A stretch of DNA of 64,000 nt, taken from Nostoc sp. UHCC 0302. Lineage in GTDB: Bacteria; Cyanobacteriota; Cyanobacteriia; Cyanobacteriales; Nostocaceae. The notes under the pieces are model-generated. The model was not told the DNA's origin, searched no databases, and was given only the letters and a program-made list of their open reading frames with translations. The translations under genes were made by a program, and so were the position numbers. The stretch is taken from positions 2,501-66,500 of the forward strand of contig NZ_CP151099.1 in the NCBI RefSeq assembly GCF_038096175.1, in the 5' to 3' direction. Shown piece after piece: positions 1 to 10,997 of this stretch (within the stretch, counting starts at the first letter, position 1; each line of letters begins with the position of its first letter).

Positions 1-592
1 CTTCAACAGGCACGCGGTCAGACGTTAAATCGTCCTCCCACTGCTTGTAAGCTGACGGTTTCATGTTCTATTTCACTCCCCTTCCGGGGTTCTTTTCACC
101 TTTCCCTCGCGGTACTGGTTCACTATCGGTCACACAGTAGTATTTAGCCTTACGAGATGGTCCTCGCGGATTCACATGGGATTCCTCGTGCCCCATGCTA
201 CTCGGGATACAGCTACTATCCTTGAGTTTTCAACTACAGGACTTTCACCTTCTCTGGTGCAGTATTTAGCTGCTTCGTTTAACCGCTAGATTCGATATTG
301 CTGTCCCACAACCCCAGTCAGTAAACCGACTGGTTTAGGCTCTTCCCCGTTCGCTCACCACTACTTAGGGAATCTCTTTTGATTTCTCTTCCTCCAGCTA
401 CTAAGATGTTTCAGTTCGCTGGGTTGGCTCTCTCCTGCCTATATATTCAGCAGGTAGTATATAGGGTTGCCCCATTCGGAAATCTCCGGCTCAAAGTTTG
501 CTTCCAACTCCCCGGAGCATATCGTCGGTAACCACGTCCTTCATCGCCTCTGTGTGCCTAGGTATCCACCGTCAGCCCTTATTAGCTTGACC
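1..592 (-). rRNA. rrl: 23S ribosomal RNA, 5' part (gene runs off the window)
   Basis: The minus strand reads GGTCAAGCTAATAAGGGC from about position 592, the usual 5' start of cyanobacterial 23S rRNA, followed by conserved domain I sequence. Only about the first 590 bases are in the window. It is the downstream gene of the rRNA operon whose promoter lies at 2812-2840. The 5' boundary is set by similarity to known 23S starts and could be off by a few bases. Confidence 0.96.
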
Positions 593-675
593 ACAAACAA
601 TTGGTTTTCACATTTGCAAACACGTTCATCTTTTGAATGTCTGTGTCTGCCTGCTTTTTTCGCGTTACTATGCAG

Positions 676-687
676 TTTTCAAGGTTC
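676..687 (-). promoter_or_regulatory. boxA antitermination element in the 16S-23S spacer
   Basis: The minus strand reads GAACCTTGAAAA, the conserved boxA motif of cyanobacterial rRNA spacers. The same 12 bases recur in the leader ahead of 16S at 2749-2760. BoxA is known to load Nus factors so that RNA polymerase resists termination in the untranslated rRNA genes. Confidence 0.8.
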
Positions 688-704
688 TGGCTGGATTCAT
701 TTCC

Positions 705-751
705 CAGCAGTCTGACATCATATATATATAGATATAAATGTCATGTTGCTG
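705..751 (-). other. Box B helix of the 16S-23S spacer
   Basis: Arms CAGCA/TGCTG (705-709, 747-751) and TGACAT/ATGTCA (713-718, 738-743) can pair across an AT-rich loop. Position and arm sequence fit the Box B helix used in cyanobacterial spacer taxonomy. It lies between tRNA-Ala and the 23S boxA. The fold is read from the sequence only. Confidence 0.65.
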
Positions 752-788
752 AACTTTATCCGATTTTTTTAATGGCAATCGCCACAGG

Positions 789-861
789 TGGAGGTTAGCG
801 GACTCGAACCGCTGACATCCTGCTTGCAAAGCAGGCGCTCTACCAACTGAGCTAAACCCCC
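789..861 (-). tRNA. tRNA-Ala (anticodon TGC)
   Basis: A 73-base cloverleaf on the minus strand starts GGGGGTTTAGCTCAG and carries CTTTGCAAG in the anticodon arm and GGTTCGAGTCC in the T arm. The acceptor stem pairs GGGGGTT with AACCTCC and A is the discriminator base. No CCA is encoded. It is the second tRNA of the rRNA spacer, nearest 23S. Confidence 0.96.
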
Positions 862-868
862 GCTCAAG

Positions 869-900
869 AATTAAAAATTAAAAATTAAAAATTAAAAATT
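869..900. repeat. Heptamer tandem repeat (about four copies of AATTAAA) between the spacer tRNAs
   Basis: A seven-base unit (AATTAAA or a rotation of it) repeats about four times directly after tRNA-Ala in + coordinates. More T-rich copies of the opposite sense follow up to about 941. Short heptamer repeats of this type are common in Nostocales and are a likely source of length variation between rRNA operon copies. Confidence 0.75.
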
Positions 901-950
901 GAATTTTCTTCATTTTTAATTTTACATTTTACATTTTTAATTGCTTCAGG

Positions 951-1024
<74 letters not shown>

Positions 1025-1074
1025 AATTCCGAACCAAATCATAGTTTGAAAGTTCATCACAAATATCTGCGACC

Positions 1075-1140
1075 GACCTAGGAATGACCATCTCAATTCT
1101 CTATTTGCTGAATGCTTTCGAGTTCTGAGTGGATTAGGTC
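1075..1140 (-). other. D1-D1' helix of the 16S-23S spacer
   Basis: The minus strand reads GACCTA just after the 16S 3' end and TAGGTC about 60 bases later. These form the basal stem of the D1-D1' helix, the standard first helix of cyanobacterial spacers and a genus- and species-level marker. Confidence 0.75.
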
Positions 1141-1146
1141 TCCCTA

Positions 1147-2636
<1,490 letters not shown>

Positions 2637-2748
2637 GAAGTGTTTGCTTTATTAGCTCTTTCTGGCTGACTTTTTTTCCACCTCAGCCTAGTGTTTTAAT
2701 TTAATTGACGCAGGCTACTTGTGGTATTATGACTTTCAAACTATAATA

Positions 2749-2760
2749 TTTTCAAGGTTC
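2749..2760 (-). promoter_or_regulatory. boxA in the rRNA leader
   Basis: The minus strand reads GAACCTTGAAAA about 110 bases upstream of 16S and about 50 bases downstream of the predicted start of transcription. It is identical over 12 bases to the spacer boxA at 676-687, which supports a role in antitermination rather than as a promoter. Confidence 0.7.
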
Positions 2761-2811
2761 GGTCGCCTTGCTGGCGTCGCTCTGTCGCGTCCGTCTCTCA
2801 GGCACTTATTC

Positions 2812-2840
2812 AATATAACTAACACAACTCTAACTGTCAA
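2812..2840 (-). promoter_or_regulatory. Main promoter of the rRNA operon
   Basis: On the minus strand TTGACA (2840-2835) and TATATT (2817-2812) are separated by 17 bases, close to the ideal group-1 sigma factor promoter. Transcription would start near 2805 and give a leader of about 170 bases before 16S. It is divergent from glyQ, whose start codon is about 110 bases away. Confidence 0.75.
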
Positions 2841-2952
2841 CTGTTTTTCCATCTATTTTTGGAACAAATTTTGCACCCCCCTAAAACTCCCCACAGTGCT
2901 AGGTTGTAAGCAACAATGGTGTAGGCACTGTGCTGACTAAGGAGGGTAAAGC

Positions 2953-3828
2953 GTGAATTTTCAGTCGGTAATAGCAACACTGCATCAATTCTGGAGTGAT
3001 CGCGGTTGCCTTATTGCCCAGCCCTATGACATTGAAAAAGGGGCAGGCACTAAGAACCCGCATACTTTTTTAAGAGCGCTGGGGCCGGAACCTTGGGCTG
3101 TTGCTTATGTTGAACCATGTCGTCGTCCAACAGATGGACGCTACGGCGAAAATCCTAATCGTTTTCAACACTATTATCAGTACCAAGTTCTGATTAAGCC
3201 TTCGCCAGACAATATTCAAGAGATTTATCTTGATTCTTTAAGAGCTTTAGGCATTCGTCCTGAAGACCACGATATCCGTTTTGTGGAAGACAACTGGGAA
3301 GATGCAACAGTAGGAGCTTGGGGTACTGGTTGGGAAGTATGGTTGGACGGAATGGAAATCACCCAGTTTACCTACTTCCAACAATGTGGGGGAATCGACT
3401 GCCGTCCAGTATCGATTGAGATTACATATGGATTAGAGCGGCTGGCAATGTATCTCCAGCAGGTAGAAGCAATCACTAAAATCCATTGGACGGATAACAT
3501 TACTTATGGAGATGTTTTCCTGCAAAATGAGATTGAGCAGAGTACTTACAACTTTGAAGCATCAAATCCTGAGTTGTTGCTGACACTATTTAATCTATAC
3601 GAGCAGGAAGCTACTCAATTGACGGAGCGTGGATTGGTCTTACCCAGCCTGGATTATGTGATGAAGTGTTCGCATACATTCAATTTGCTAGATGCAAGAG
3701 GCGTAATTTCGGTAACGGAGAGAACTCGCTATATTGCTAGGATTCGTCATTTGGCCCGAAAGGTGGCTCATTTGTATGTTGAGCAAAGGGAAAAGCTAGG
3801 TTTTCCATTACTCAATAAGCCGATTTGA
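2953..3828 (+). CDS. glyQ: Glycine--tRNA ligase alpha subunit
   Basis: Catalytic subunit of the bacterial alpha2beta2 glycyl-tRNA synthetase, which charges tRNA-Gly in the cytoplasm. The 291 residues are the normal length and cover the whole class II catalytic core: the N-terminal [14 protein letters not shown] stretch, [16 protein letters not shown] as motif 2, and [12 protein letters not shown] as motif 3. The start is GTG with a strong AAGGAGG about 8 bases upstream. The beta subunit gene glyS is not in the window, which is usual because the two genes are often apart in cyanobacteria. The gene is transcribed away from the rRNA operon and stands alone. Confidence 0.97.
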   Translation: MNFQSVIATLHQFWSDRGCLIAQPYDIEKGAGTKNPHTFLRALGPEPWAVAYVEPCRRPTDGRYGENPNRFQHYYQYQVLIKPSPDNIQEIYLDSLRALGIRPEDHDIRFVEDNWEDATVGAWGTGWEVWLDGMEITQFTYFQQCGGIDCRPVSIEITYGLERLAMYLQQVEAITKIHWTDNITYGDVFLQNEIEQSTYNFEASNPELLLTLFNLYEQEATQLTERGLVLPSLDYVMKCSHTFNLLDARGVISVTERTRYIARIRHLARKVAHLYVEQREKLGFPLLNKPI

Positions 3829-3941
3829 CAACCAGCTGCACCGCAATCGTTTTCACAGCAAGTTATACTGCAACCTGTTTCACCTTTAGAAGGTAGATTC
3901 CATCATTCCTATTGCATAGATTTATTGTTGTCTAATGCAGA

Positions 3942-3968
3942 GAGAAGTCTGCGCGGAGGAAGCCTCCG
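3942..3968. repeat. Dispersed repeat (AGAAGTCTG..GCGGAGGAAG type), copy 1
   Basis: The stretch GAGAAGTCTGCGCGGAGGAA lies between glyQ and the DUF4079 gene and recurs as GAGAAGTCTGAGCGGAGGAA at 31576-31595, also intergenic. It contains a short self-complementary part (GGAGG..CCTCC). This is a dispersed non-coding repeat of the kind seen in Nostocales. Confidence 0.6.
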
Positions 3969-4100
3969 TTTATAACTGCGATGGATGCAGAGACGCAGAG
4001 GGAGAGCTTAAAATCATGCAATAAGTCTAATAAATTCAATGAGCCATAAAGACGCAAAAAAGGTAGAGAATGAAGTGTAAAAAATTACGGTGTGTGAAAG

Positions 4101-4586
4101 ATGGTGAATTGGAGTGAACTTTTAGAACCGATCGCAGCTTGGTTTCGTTCTCTAGGCATCCCTGAGCCGATTGTACATTGGGGGCATCCGTTAATGATGG
4201 CGATCGTTGTTTTTGTGATGGGTAGTTTTGTCGCATTGGCAGGTTGGCGGGGAAAACTACTTGAAAGCAAAGATAAAGATGCTGCTCTTAAAAATCGGAT
4301 TGCCCATCGGCAATTAGCACCGTGGCTGTTTTTATTTCTCGCAAGTGGTTACACAGGTGGGGTATTGTCTTTAGTAATGCAGCGTCAACCAATTTTTGAA
4401 AGTCCTCATTTTTGGACTGGTTCGCTAGTGCTGTTACTGCTTCTAATAAATGGTGTGATTTCTCTAAGCGGATTTGCGGGAAATAAAAAAGCGTTACGTG
4501 CTATTCATGCCTATTTGGGCAGCGTAGCAGTTTGTATTTTATTTGTCCATGCCGTTTTGGGATTGCAATTGGGCATATCCTTATGA
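4101..4586 (+). CDS. DUF4079 family membrane protein
   Basis: A 161-residue protein with four hydrophobic helices, at about 31-49, 73-90, 102-120 and 138-158. Histidines sit near membrane ends (H27, H69, H102, H136), an arrangement reminiscent of haem-binding four-helix membrane proteins. The family is conserved in cyanobacteria and plastid-bearing organisms and its function is not established. It stands alone between glyQ and comEC and is closed by a good terminator at 4645-4673. The haem idea is inference from the histidine pattern. Confidence 0.8.
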   Translation: MVNWSELLEPIAAWFRSLGIPEPIVHWGHPLMMAIVVFVMGSFVALAGWRGKLLESKDKDAALKNRIAHRQLAPWLFLFLASGYTGGVLSLVMQRQPIFESPHFWTGSLVLLLLLINGVISLSGFAGNKKALRAIHAYLGSVAVCILFVHAVLGLQLGISL

Positions 4587-4644
4587 TCAGCAGCTATTAG
4601 CTAATGCTGTAAGATTATTACCTTAATAAAGTAAAGCTAAAAGA

Positions 4645-4673
4645 ACAAAGCCTGCTGATGCGGGCTTTGTTTG
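4645..4673 (+). terminator. Rho-independent terminator after the DUF4079 gene
   Basis: An 11-bp stem begins ACAAAGCC, pairs with GGCTTTGT, and has a TGAT loop. It is followed by TTTGT. It ends the transcript of the gene at 4101-4586. Confidence 0.8.
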
Positions 4674-4791
4674 TATAAACCGAATAAACTATAGTTCACT
4701 ACAAGCATGAGAATAGTTCTTTGTTGCTTGCCTAGTTATTTTTAAGTGAGTCGCAAATTTTATTCGTTAGGTGCTTCTACGAAGAAATCTT

Positions 4792-7155
4792 ATGATTCAG
4801 ACGAGTGGTGTAATTATTTGTCTTGGTTATATTTTTGGATTGTTATTTACAGCAGTTCCCTGGGGTGGTGCGTGGATTTTGGTTTTGGGGGTAGTGGGAG
4901 CAGTTGTATCTAGAAGACTCTACACGACTTCACGACAAGTTGCTCAGAAACCAGAAGCTACAACTGGAAGCAAAACCAAGACAGTACCTAATACTTGGCA
5001 GACAACTCTTCATCCTAGAGTATGGTTAGCTGCTGCCTTGGTAGGGTTGTTGGCAACCTTGTATTTTCAATTGCGTGTGCCACAACCAGGAGCAAAAGAT
5101 ATCAGTCAGTTTGTTCCACCAGGAAATAGTAGTAATCAAGAACAACTTGTGATTGTTCGTGGGGAAGTGGCAAGTGCTCCCCGCTTGACTCGCAGTCAAC
5201 GTGGACAATTTTGGTTAGAAGCGACGCAATTAGATGACGTAAAAAATGAAAAAGGTTCAGCATCTGTGCCGAAAGGCGTGACAGGCAAACTGTACGTGAC
5301 TGTACCTTTACTTCAGGTGACTGGATTATATCCTAGTCAACAAATTACTGTGACTGGGATTTTGTACAAGCCAAAAGCAGCATTAAATCCAGGCGCTTTT
5401 GACTTTCAGAAATATCTTCAACAAGAAGGAACATTTGCAGGATTGATTGGACGGCAGGTAAATATTTTAGATGATGAGCCTAATAAATGGAGATGGTGGC
5501 AAATCCGGGAGCGAATTGTACAATCCCAAGTTCGTTGGTTAGGTGTCCCAGAAGGGCCACTTGTCAGCGCAATGGTTCTGGGAAGCAAAGCAGTTGATTT
5601 ACCCTACGACATCCGCGATTTATTTGTACAGGCGGGATTAGCTCATGCTTTGGCAGCTTCCGGGTTTCAAACTTCCTTGATTTTAGGTGTGATATTACAG
5701 TTAACAAGGCGTTTCAAAAAGGGAACGCAATTTACTCTTGGCTTTTTAGCTTTAATTATTTTTCTGAGTTTAACAGGGTTTCAGGCTGCGGTACTTAGAG
5801 CCGTGATTATGGGTTTTGCAGCTTTAGTTGGTCTGTTATTAAAAAGAAAGGTAAAACAATTAGGCTCACTGCTATTGGCAGCGACACTTTTATTACTGTT
5901 TAATCCTTTATGGATTTGGGATTTAGGCTTTCAACTAAGTTTTTTAGCGACGCTGGGATTAATTGTTACAGTACCCGCAATAATTGAACGCTTGGGTTGG
6001 CTACCACCTGCGATCGCGTCTTTGATTGCTGTTCCCTTAGCTGCGACAATTTGGACTTTACCTTTGCAGCTTTTTGTTTTCGGGGTGATGCCATCTTATA
6101 GCTTACTACTAAATATCTTTAGCACTCCATTAATTTCTATCATTAGTATCGGTGGAATAGTTAGCGCCATAGCGGCGTTAATTTGGCCGACAGCAGGAAG
6201 CTTTTTAGCAGGAATATTACATTATCCTACTGATTGGTTAATTGAATTAGTAGAATTTTTTAGCAAGCTACCAGGAAACTCTGTTGCTGTAGGTAGCATA
6301 TCAACTTGGCAAATATTGGCTATTTATGCACTAATTATGTTGGTTTGGTGGGTGCGTTGGTGGCAGATACGGTGGTGGTTTGCTAGTTTAATTGCGGTTG
6401 GTTTGGTAATTATTCCAATTTGGCATTCTGCAAACACGTTGTTTCGGATAACTATATTGGCAGCAGATGCAGAACCTATTTTGGTTATTCAAGACCGGGG
6501 AACAGTCACTGTAATTAATAGTGGCGATGAGGGTACAGGACGCTTTACGATTTTACCGTTTCTGCAACAGCAGGGTGTAAATCAAATTAATTGGGCGATC
6601 GCAACTGATTTTCAAGGTAATGAAAGTAATGCTTGGTTAGAACTACTGCAATATTTACCGATTAAAAATTTTTATGAATATTCACCAAAGCCAGAAAATA
6701 CCATTGCACTGCAAGCAATACAACAGCAATTACAAAAGCATCAAGGTATATACCAAGCTTTAGCACTTGGTCAAGCTGTGAATACTGGTTCGACAGTAAC
6801 ACAATTAATTAATGACCAATTACCGATTTTGCAATTGCAAATTCAAGGACAAAACTGGTTATTAGTGGGTAATATTAAGTCTAAAGAGGTACAACAGTTA
6901 GTTAAATCTGGAACTTTACCTCGTCCACAAGTGATTTGGTGTTCTCCTGAGTCTTTGAAAGATTTAGTTTTGGCACTACAACCACAAATAGCGATCGCTT
7001 CTTCTGCCAATCTTGATACAAAAACTTTGTCTGAACTAGGAAAAAGCCAAACGCAACTGTTTTTTACAGGAAGAGATGGGGCAATTCAATGGACACCTAA
7101 CGGTCAGTTTGAAACGTTTATCCAAGCAACAGAAAGCAAATCCTCTGTGTTATAA
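4792..7155 (+). CDS. comEC: ComEC/Rec2-family DNA uptake channel protein
   Basis: Membrane channel for single-stranded DNA entry in natural transformation. The order is: N-terminal membrane helices, a DUF4131-like soluble domain (about residues 90-225), the multi-helix competence domain (about 250-560, with GLAHALAASGF matching the family GLxHLLAxSG signature), and a C-terminal domain related to metallo-beta-lactamases (about 565-760). In the C-terminal domain the metal motif HxHxDH is absent: the matching stretch reads ATDFQGNESN, so metal-dependent nuclease activity is doubtful. ATG at 4792 is preferred because it has GAAG about 7 bases upstream. An in-frame GTG at 4771 would add 7 residues. 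It is a single gene, with a hairpin 20 bases after the stop. Confidence 0.9.
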   Translation: MIQTSGVIICLGYIFGLLFTAVPWGGAWILVLGVVGAVVSRRLYTTSRQVAQKPEATTGSKTKTVPNTWQTTLHPRVWLAAALVGLLATLYFQLRVPQPGAKDISQFVPPGNSSNQEQLVIVRGEVASAPRLTRSQRGQFWLEATQLDDVKNEKGSASVPKGVTGKLYVTVPLLQVTGLYPSQQITVTGILYKPKAALNPGAFDFQKYLQQEGTFAGLIGRQVNILDDEPNKWRWWQIRERIVQSQVRWLGVPEGPLVSAMVLGSKAVDLPYDIRDLFVQAGLAHALAASGFQTSLILGVILQLTRRFKKGTQFTLGFLALIIFLSLTGFQAAVLRAVIMGFAALVGLLLKRKVKQLGSLLLAATLLLLFNPLWIWDLGFQLSFLATLGLIVTVPAIIERLGWLPPAIASLIAVPLAATIWTLPLQLFVFGVMPSYSLLLNIFSTPLISIISIGGIVSAIAALIWPTAGSFLAGILHYPTDWLIELVEFFSKLPGNSVAVGSISTWQILAIYALIMLVWWVRWWQIRWWFASLIAVGLVIIPIWHSANTLFRITILAADAEPILVIQDRGTVTVINSGDEGTGRFTILPFLQQQGVNQINWAIATDFQGNESNAWLELLQYLPIKNFYEYSPKPENTIALQAIQQQLQKHQGIYQALALGQAVNTGSTVTQLINDQLPILQLQIQGQNWLLVGNIKSKEVQQLVKSGTLPRPQVIWCSPESLKDLVLALQPQIAIASSANLDTKTLSELGKSQTQLFFTGRDGAIQWTPNGQFETFIQATESKSSVL

Positions 7156-7176
7156 AAAATGCACAAATATAAATAA

Positions 7177-7196
7177 AAGGCAGGAAATCCTGCCTT
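7177..7196 (+). terminator. Hairpin after comEC
   Basis: AAGGCAGG (7177-7184) pairs with CCTGCCTT (7189-7196) across a 4-base loop, 21 bases after the comEC stop. The T tract is weak (TGATAATC), so efficient termination is not certain. Confidence 0.6.
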
Positions 7197-7757
7197 GATA
7201 ATCGACCAGATGAATAGGTCTGTAGCCAAATTAAGTTTCACACATTACTTTGACAAAGTTATGAAGAATTTGTGACAAACTTATTAATAATTGAAGACTT
7301 TTGATTTCAGTGATTTATAAAACTTTGAATTTTTTCGGATTACTGATATTTTTTCATAAATAAAAACCCCTGGGAAACTGGGGTTTAATTATTCGCTATT
7401 AGCTAGCTGCGAGTTTGTTAGTTGGTGAGTCTCGATCAACTCAGAGAAACTAGTAAAAGGTAGTAAGTTTTACCTTATTACAGAGGTGTTTTTGAACCTC
7501 AATTAACTATTGCACACTGATTTGACGAAACTATTGCAACTGGATGACACAAGTATGAACAATTTGAAATATTTCTAAAAGCCAATAGGAAGAAGAAATT
7601 ATTTTTCTTTTTTTAGCTGTAATAGCTCCCAAGTTTTCAATAGAGCGATCGCTTTATTGCTCAGGATGATATAATTGTAAAACTGATGTGGAATAATTAG
7701 CGTCAAATCACAACATTTAGATGCTTGATAAGCACTAAAATCCGTGAATAAATAGCT
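7197..7757. other. Non-coding stretch between comEC and tRNA-Ser
   Basis: No convincing gene. It has a second hairpin at 7364-7386 (AAACCCC..GGGGTTT) and a HIP1 site near 7647. A minus-strand open frame across 7599-7811 overlaps the tRNA gene and has no coding features. The stretch probably holds the tRNA promoter and a terminator. Confidence 0.5.
7364..7386. terminator. Possible terminator hairpin
   Basis: AAACCCC pairs with GGGGTTT across nine bases, in an AT-rich setting between comEC and tRNA-Ser. The stem reads the same in both directions and no gene ends close to it on either strand, so its role is unclear. Confidence 0.4.
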
Positions 7758-7842
7758 GGAGAGGTGGCAGAGCGGTTGAATGCGACGCACTCGAAATGCG
7801 TTTTGGGGCAACTCAACGGGGGTTCGAATCCCCCCCTCTCCG
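7758..7842 (+). tRNA. tRNA-Ser (anticodon CGA)
   Basis: An 85-base class II tRNA. The acceptor stem is GGAGAGG/CCTCTCC with G as discriminator, the anticodon arm is ACGCA-CTCGAAA-TGCGT, there is a long variable arm, and the T arm contains GGTTCGAATCC. It decodes UCG. The G73 discriminator and long variable arm are the known identity signs of bacterial tRNA-Ser. No CCA is encoded. Confidence 0.96.
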
Positions 7843-8199
7843 TTTAAAAGTATAACTAAGGGCTGTCAAATCAAATACAATACTCTTGTACAAAGTTACA
7901 TAGAAGAGATTTAGGCTCAAGAGTAGGGTCTATTTTGAATAAAGGTGCGATCGCCTAAGATATCTTAGCAAAATCAATTATTTTACTGTAGGTAATGTTA
8001 CGTGCTAGCATAAGTTACTCCGCAGAGGCATAGAAAGTTCCTACTTGCTTTTAAGTAAGTTTGCAAAATAGGTAAAGAATAATTGATATTGCAGTAATAC
8101 TTTCTAATCATGTCATTTTCTTTACTTGACAAAACCAAAATATACATCGTCAATACGGATTTTTGGGCTAAACTAGTGCCATTGTGTGAGAAGTGAACG
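7843..8199. other. Non-coding stretch between tRNA-Ser and the CapA-like gene
   Basis: No gene seen. It contains a HIP1 site at about 7949 and AT-rich sequence just ahead of the next gene that may hold its promoter. Confidence 0.5.
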
Positions 8200-9375
8200 A
8201 TGGCAAATCAGAGCCTGGGACGATTACTATCATTTGGTTTTATCAGTTTCTGTTTTTGTGTAGGTATTGGTATAGGTGTGATCATCCGGTTTGGGCAATT
8301 GCAACCATCAGATGCCGCTACGTCATCTACCAAACCAGAACAATTCCCATTTGCTTTACCAGAACCTACGCCACTACCTGGGAAAGAACAATCCTTTTCC
8401 GACACTATTACTATCAAAGCCGTTGGAGATATTATTCCTGGTACTAATTTCCCCAACTATAGATTGCCACGCTTCCGCAATCAGTTACTACCAAAGTCAG
8501 TGAGAGCTAACTTGCAAGAATCTGATATTTTGTTTGGTAATTTTGAAAGTAGTTTAACAAACTATCCCTACACAACTAAAGATATTAGTCAAGGACAAGT
8601 GTTTGCGTTTCGCTCGCCACCAGGATACGCTCAGGTATTCGCTGAGGCTGGTTTTGATGTGTTTAATATGGCGAATAACCATGCAATGGACTTTGGTAAG
8701 GCAGGCTTCCAAGATACAAAGAACAATCTTGAGGCTGTAGGCATTGCAACATTAGGTCATAAAAATCAAATTCTCTATTTAGAAGCTAAGAATATTCCAA
8801 TTGCCATGATCGGGTTTTCACCGTATGAAATGTATAACTCTATTCACGATCTAGCGGCAGCTAAAGCACTTGTAATAGAAGCCAAAAATAACGCCAACAT
8901 TGTCATCGTATCAATGCACGCCGGAGCAGAAGGCACACAAGCACTACACGTTAAGAATCAAACAGAGTTTTTTTATGGAGAAAACAGAGGGAATTCTATT
9001 AAATTTGCGCGGGCGATGATTGATGCGGGGGCAGACTTAGTGCTGGGGCATGGCCCACACGTTCCAAGAGCAATGGAAATGTATAAAGGAAAAATCATAG
9101 CCTATTCTTTAGGGAACTTTTTAGGATATCAAACTTTATCTACAGAAGCCCAGACAGGTTACTCAATGATTTTAGAAGTCAAACTCAACCAGACAGGAGA
9201 TTTAGTATCAGGCAAAATTATCCCTATTCGGATGAATCGCCAGGGTATCCCCCAAATTGATCAGCGTTTTCAGACGGTAGCACTTTTGCGTTATTTGAAC
9301 AATTACGATTTCCCTAAAAATCCATTGAAAATTAATAAGAATGGAAAAATTTTAGTACTAAATAGCAAAAAGTAA
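8200..9375 (+). CDS. CapA-family (poly-gamma-glutamate synthesis type) surface protein
   Basis: A 391-residue protein with an N-terminal membrane anchor (about 9-32), a short Pro/Glu-rich linker and a CapA-type domain (about 73-330) of the calcineurin-like phosphoesterase superfamily. Visible family motifs are KAVGDIIPG, GNFESSL, NMANNHAMDFG, SMHAGAEG and GHGPHVPRAME. These supply the Asp/His/Asn residues expected at a metal site. The CapA name comes from Bacillus capsule synthesis, but in cyanobacteria no polyglutamate capsule is established and the substrate is unknown. It probably acts on the outer face of the inner membrane. It is a single gene, convergent with the kinase gene that ends at 9396. 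Confidence 0.82.
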   Translation: MANQSLGRLLSFGFISFCFCVGIGIGVIIRFGQLQPSDAATSSTKPEQFPFALPEPTPLPGKEQSFSDTITIKAVGDIIPGTNFPNYRLPRFRNQLLPKSVRANLQESDILFGNFESSLTNYPYTTKDISQGQVFAFRSPPGYAQVFAEAGFDVFNMANNHAMDFGKAGFQDTKNNLEAVGIATLGHKNQILYLEAKNIPIAMIGFSPYEMYNSIHDLAAAKALVIEAKNNANIVIVSMHAGAEGTQALHVKNQTEFFYGENRGNSIKFARAMIDAGADLVLGHGPHVPRAMEMYKGKIIAYSLGNFLGYQTLSTEAQTGYSMILEVKLNQTGDLVSGKIIPIRMNRQGIPQIDQRFQTVALLRYLNNYDFPKNPLKINKNGKILVLNSKK

Positions 9376-9395
9376 ACCTTCCTAAAAGAATCCTC

Positions 9396-10997
9396 TTAAT
9401 TGTTATCATCTTCCAGCTGTTCCTGAGACTTTTCATCCTTACGTGGTTGACTCTCAGCAGAAGAATTTTGCTTTTCCTCTAGTGTTGGTACTACCACAGC
9501 AGATGGATCTGACTGTTTGGGTGGTGCTGTTGGTATGACCGCAGGATTCGATTGCCTAACTGTTCCAGGCAAAGCAGAATCCTTATTCAAAGTGGGTAAA
9601 GGGTTATATTTATATATTGATGGTGTGGGAGAATCATTCCGAGACGATCGCACCGCCCGTAACTTCTCTACTAGCGAGGGTGAAGCAGAAACGTTAGGCG
9701 AAGCAGCGGGTTGATTAAGGTCGCCGCGTTGCGATTCTCCTGTAGGATTTTTGCCACTATTGCTAGATGCTTCCTGAGAAGCACGGCGATTGCGCTGACG
9801 CCGCTTGGATGTAGAAACTGATGGAGATTCGGACGGAGAGATAGTATTACTTTCTCTATCCGCAGGTGAAGATGAACTATTAGTGTTAGGTACTTTTTTC
9901 GTAGGCGCTTGAAGTGGCTGCTCAAAAGTTGGCTTTGAAGTCTCCTGCGGTTGAAATTTGGGAAAAATGCTAGTGATGGCAAAACCTGTTGTAGCAGCAA
10001 CAAAGACTACACTTGCACCAATAAGTAATTTAGAAGAATCCATTTTTTTAGGTAGTACAGGAAGCTTCCTCGCTGACAGCTTATTGGGATTTTTAGCTTT
10101 TTTCTTAAATAAATTTTCTGACTCCTGCACAGATAAATTGACAGTAGGTACTGCGTATGTGTGTAGAGCTTGCGGTGTTGAATTCATCTGATTTCCAGGT
10201 AGCAATTGCAACCATTCAGCAACTGTTGCTGGACGAAAGCGAGATTCAACAGCCATACCACGCATTACCGCTTGATTCACAGCAGCACTCAGGTGAGGTT
10301 GGAGTTCACGAGGTGAAGGCATTTTCTCGCGATCGCGTAGCAACGCTGGCATCGGAACCTGTGCCGTCAACAGCGCATACAAGGTTGCTGCCAAACCGTA
10401 AACATCCGTTGCAGGTGTGCGCGGCGCTTGCGAGAGATACTGCTCAATTGGAGAATAACCCTCAGAGACCAAACCAGTATGAGTTTGCCTCATACCACCA
10501 TTAAATTCGCGGGCAATGCCAAAATCAATTAGGACTACTTCCTGAGTTCCTTGCCGGAGGATAATATTATCTGGTTTAACATCCCGGTGAAGCAAACCAT
10601 TGTTGTGTACTACCTGTAATGCCGCCCCAATTTGACGGATATAATGAATTGCTGTCCCTTCTGGCAAAGGTATTCCTGGTAAAACAAAGGCGTCTCCCAA
10701 AGTATCCCCTGGAATGTATTCCATCACCATATAAGGCAATCCAGCTTCCACAAAAAAGTCGCTGACTCGGACAATATTTGGGTGGACACAAGTAGCTAAT
10801 CGTCTAGCTTCATCTTGGAATTGACGCTCGAACTTAGCAAAATCGGGATGTTGTCGCAGCCGTTCATTGATGGTTTTCATCACTACTTCATGACCTAAGT
10901 AGTGATGCGTAGCCTTGAACGTAATGCCAAAGCCACCTCGCCCTATTTCTTGAATTAGGGTATATTTTCCACCCTGCAAAATTGTGCCTGCTAACAT
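9396..10997 (-). CDS. Membrane-anchored Ser/Thr protein kinase (PknB/Hanks type)
   Basis: The kinase domain fills residues 1-270. The glycine loop is IGRGGFGI (18-25), the ATP lysine is K41 in VVMKTI, the catalytic loop is HRDVKPDN (H137, D139) and DFG has D158. All key residues are present, so it should be active. It continues with a cytoplasmic linker, one transmembrane helix (about 325-346) and a Ser/Pro/Thr-rich tail (about 350-533) with low complexity and an acidic end. That tail is predicted to be outside the cytoplasm and has no recognisable ligand domain. Such kinases are numerous in filamentous cyanobacteria and their targets are mostly unknown. It is a single gene, convergent with the CapA-like gene. 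Confidence 0.92.
   Translation of the reverse strand: MLAGTILQGGKYTLIQEIGRGGFGITFKATHHYLGHEVVMKTINERLRQHPDFAKFERQFQDEARRLATCVHPNIVRVSDFFVEAGLPYMVMEYIPGDTLGDAFVLPGIPLPEGTAIHYIRQIGAALQVVHNNGLLHRDVKPDNIILRQGTQEVVLIDFGIAREFNGGMRQTHTGLVSEGYSPIEQYLSQAPRTPATDVYGLAATLYALLTAQVPMPALLRDREKMPSPRELQPHLSAAVNQAVMRGMAVESRFRPATVAEWLQLLPGNQMNSTPQALHTYAVPTVNLSVQESENLFKKKAKNPNKLSARKLPVLPKKMDSSKLLIGASVVFVAATTGFAITSIFPKFQPQETSKPTFEQPLQAPTKKVPNTNSSSSPADRESNTISPSESPSVSTSKRRQRNRRASQEASSNSGKNPTGESQRGDLNQPAASPNVSASPSLVEKLRAVRSSRNDSPTPSIYKYNPLPTLNKDSALPGTVRQSNPAVIPTAPPKQSDPSAVVVPTLEEKQNSSAESQPRKDEKSQEQLEDDNN

Noticed and set aside
2705-2730. Plus-strand TTGACG and TATTAT near the rRNA leader as a promoter for glyQ
   Set aside because: The spacer is only 14 bases and the site lies in the transcribed rRNA leader; it is more than 200 bases from glyQ.
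4036-4270. Two minus-strand frames of 61-66 codons opposite the DUF4079 gene
   Set aside because: They overlap a well-supported gene, and lack ribosome-binding sites and family likeness.
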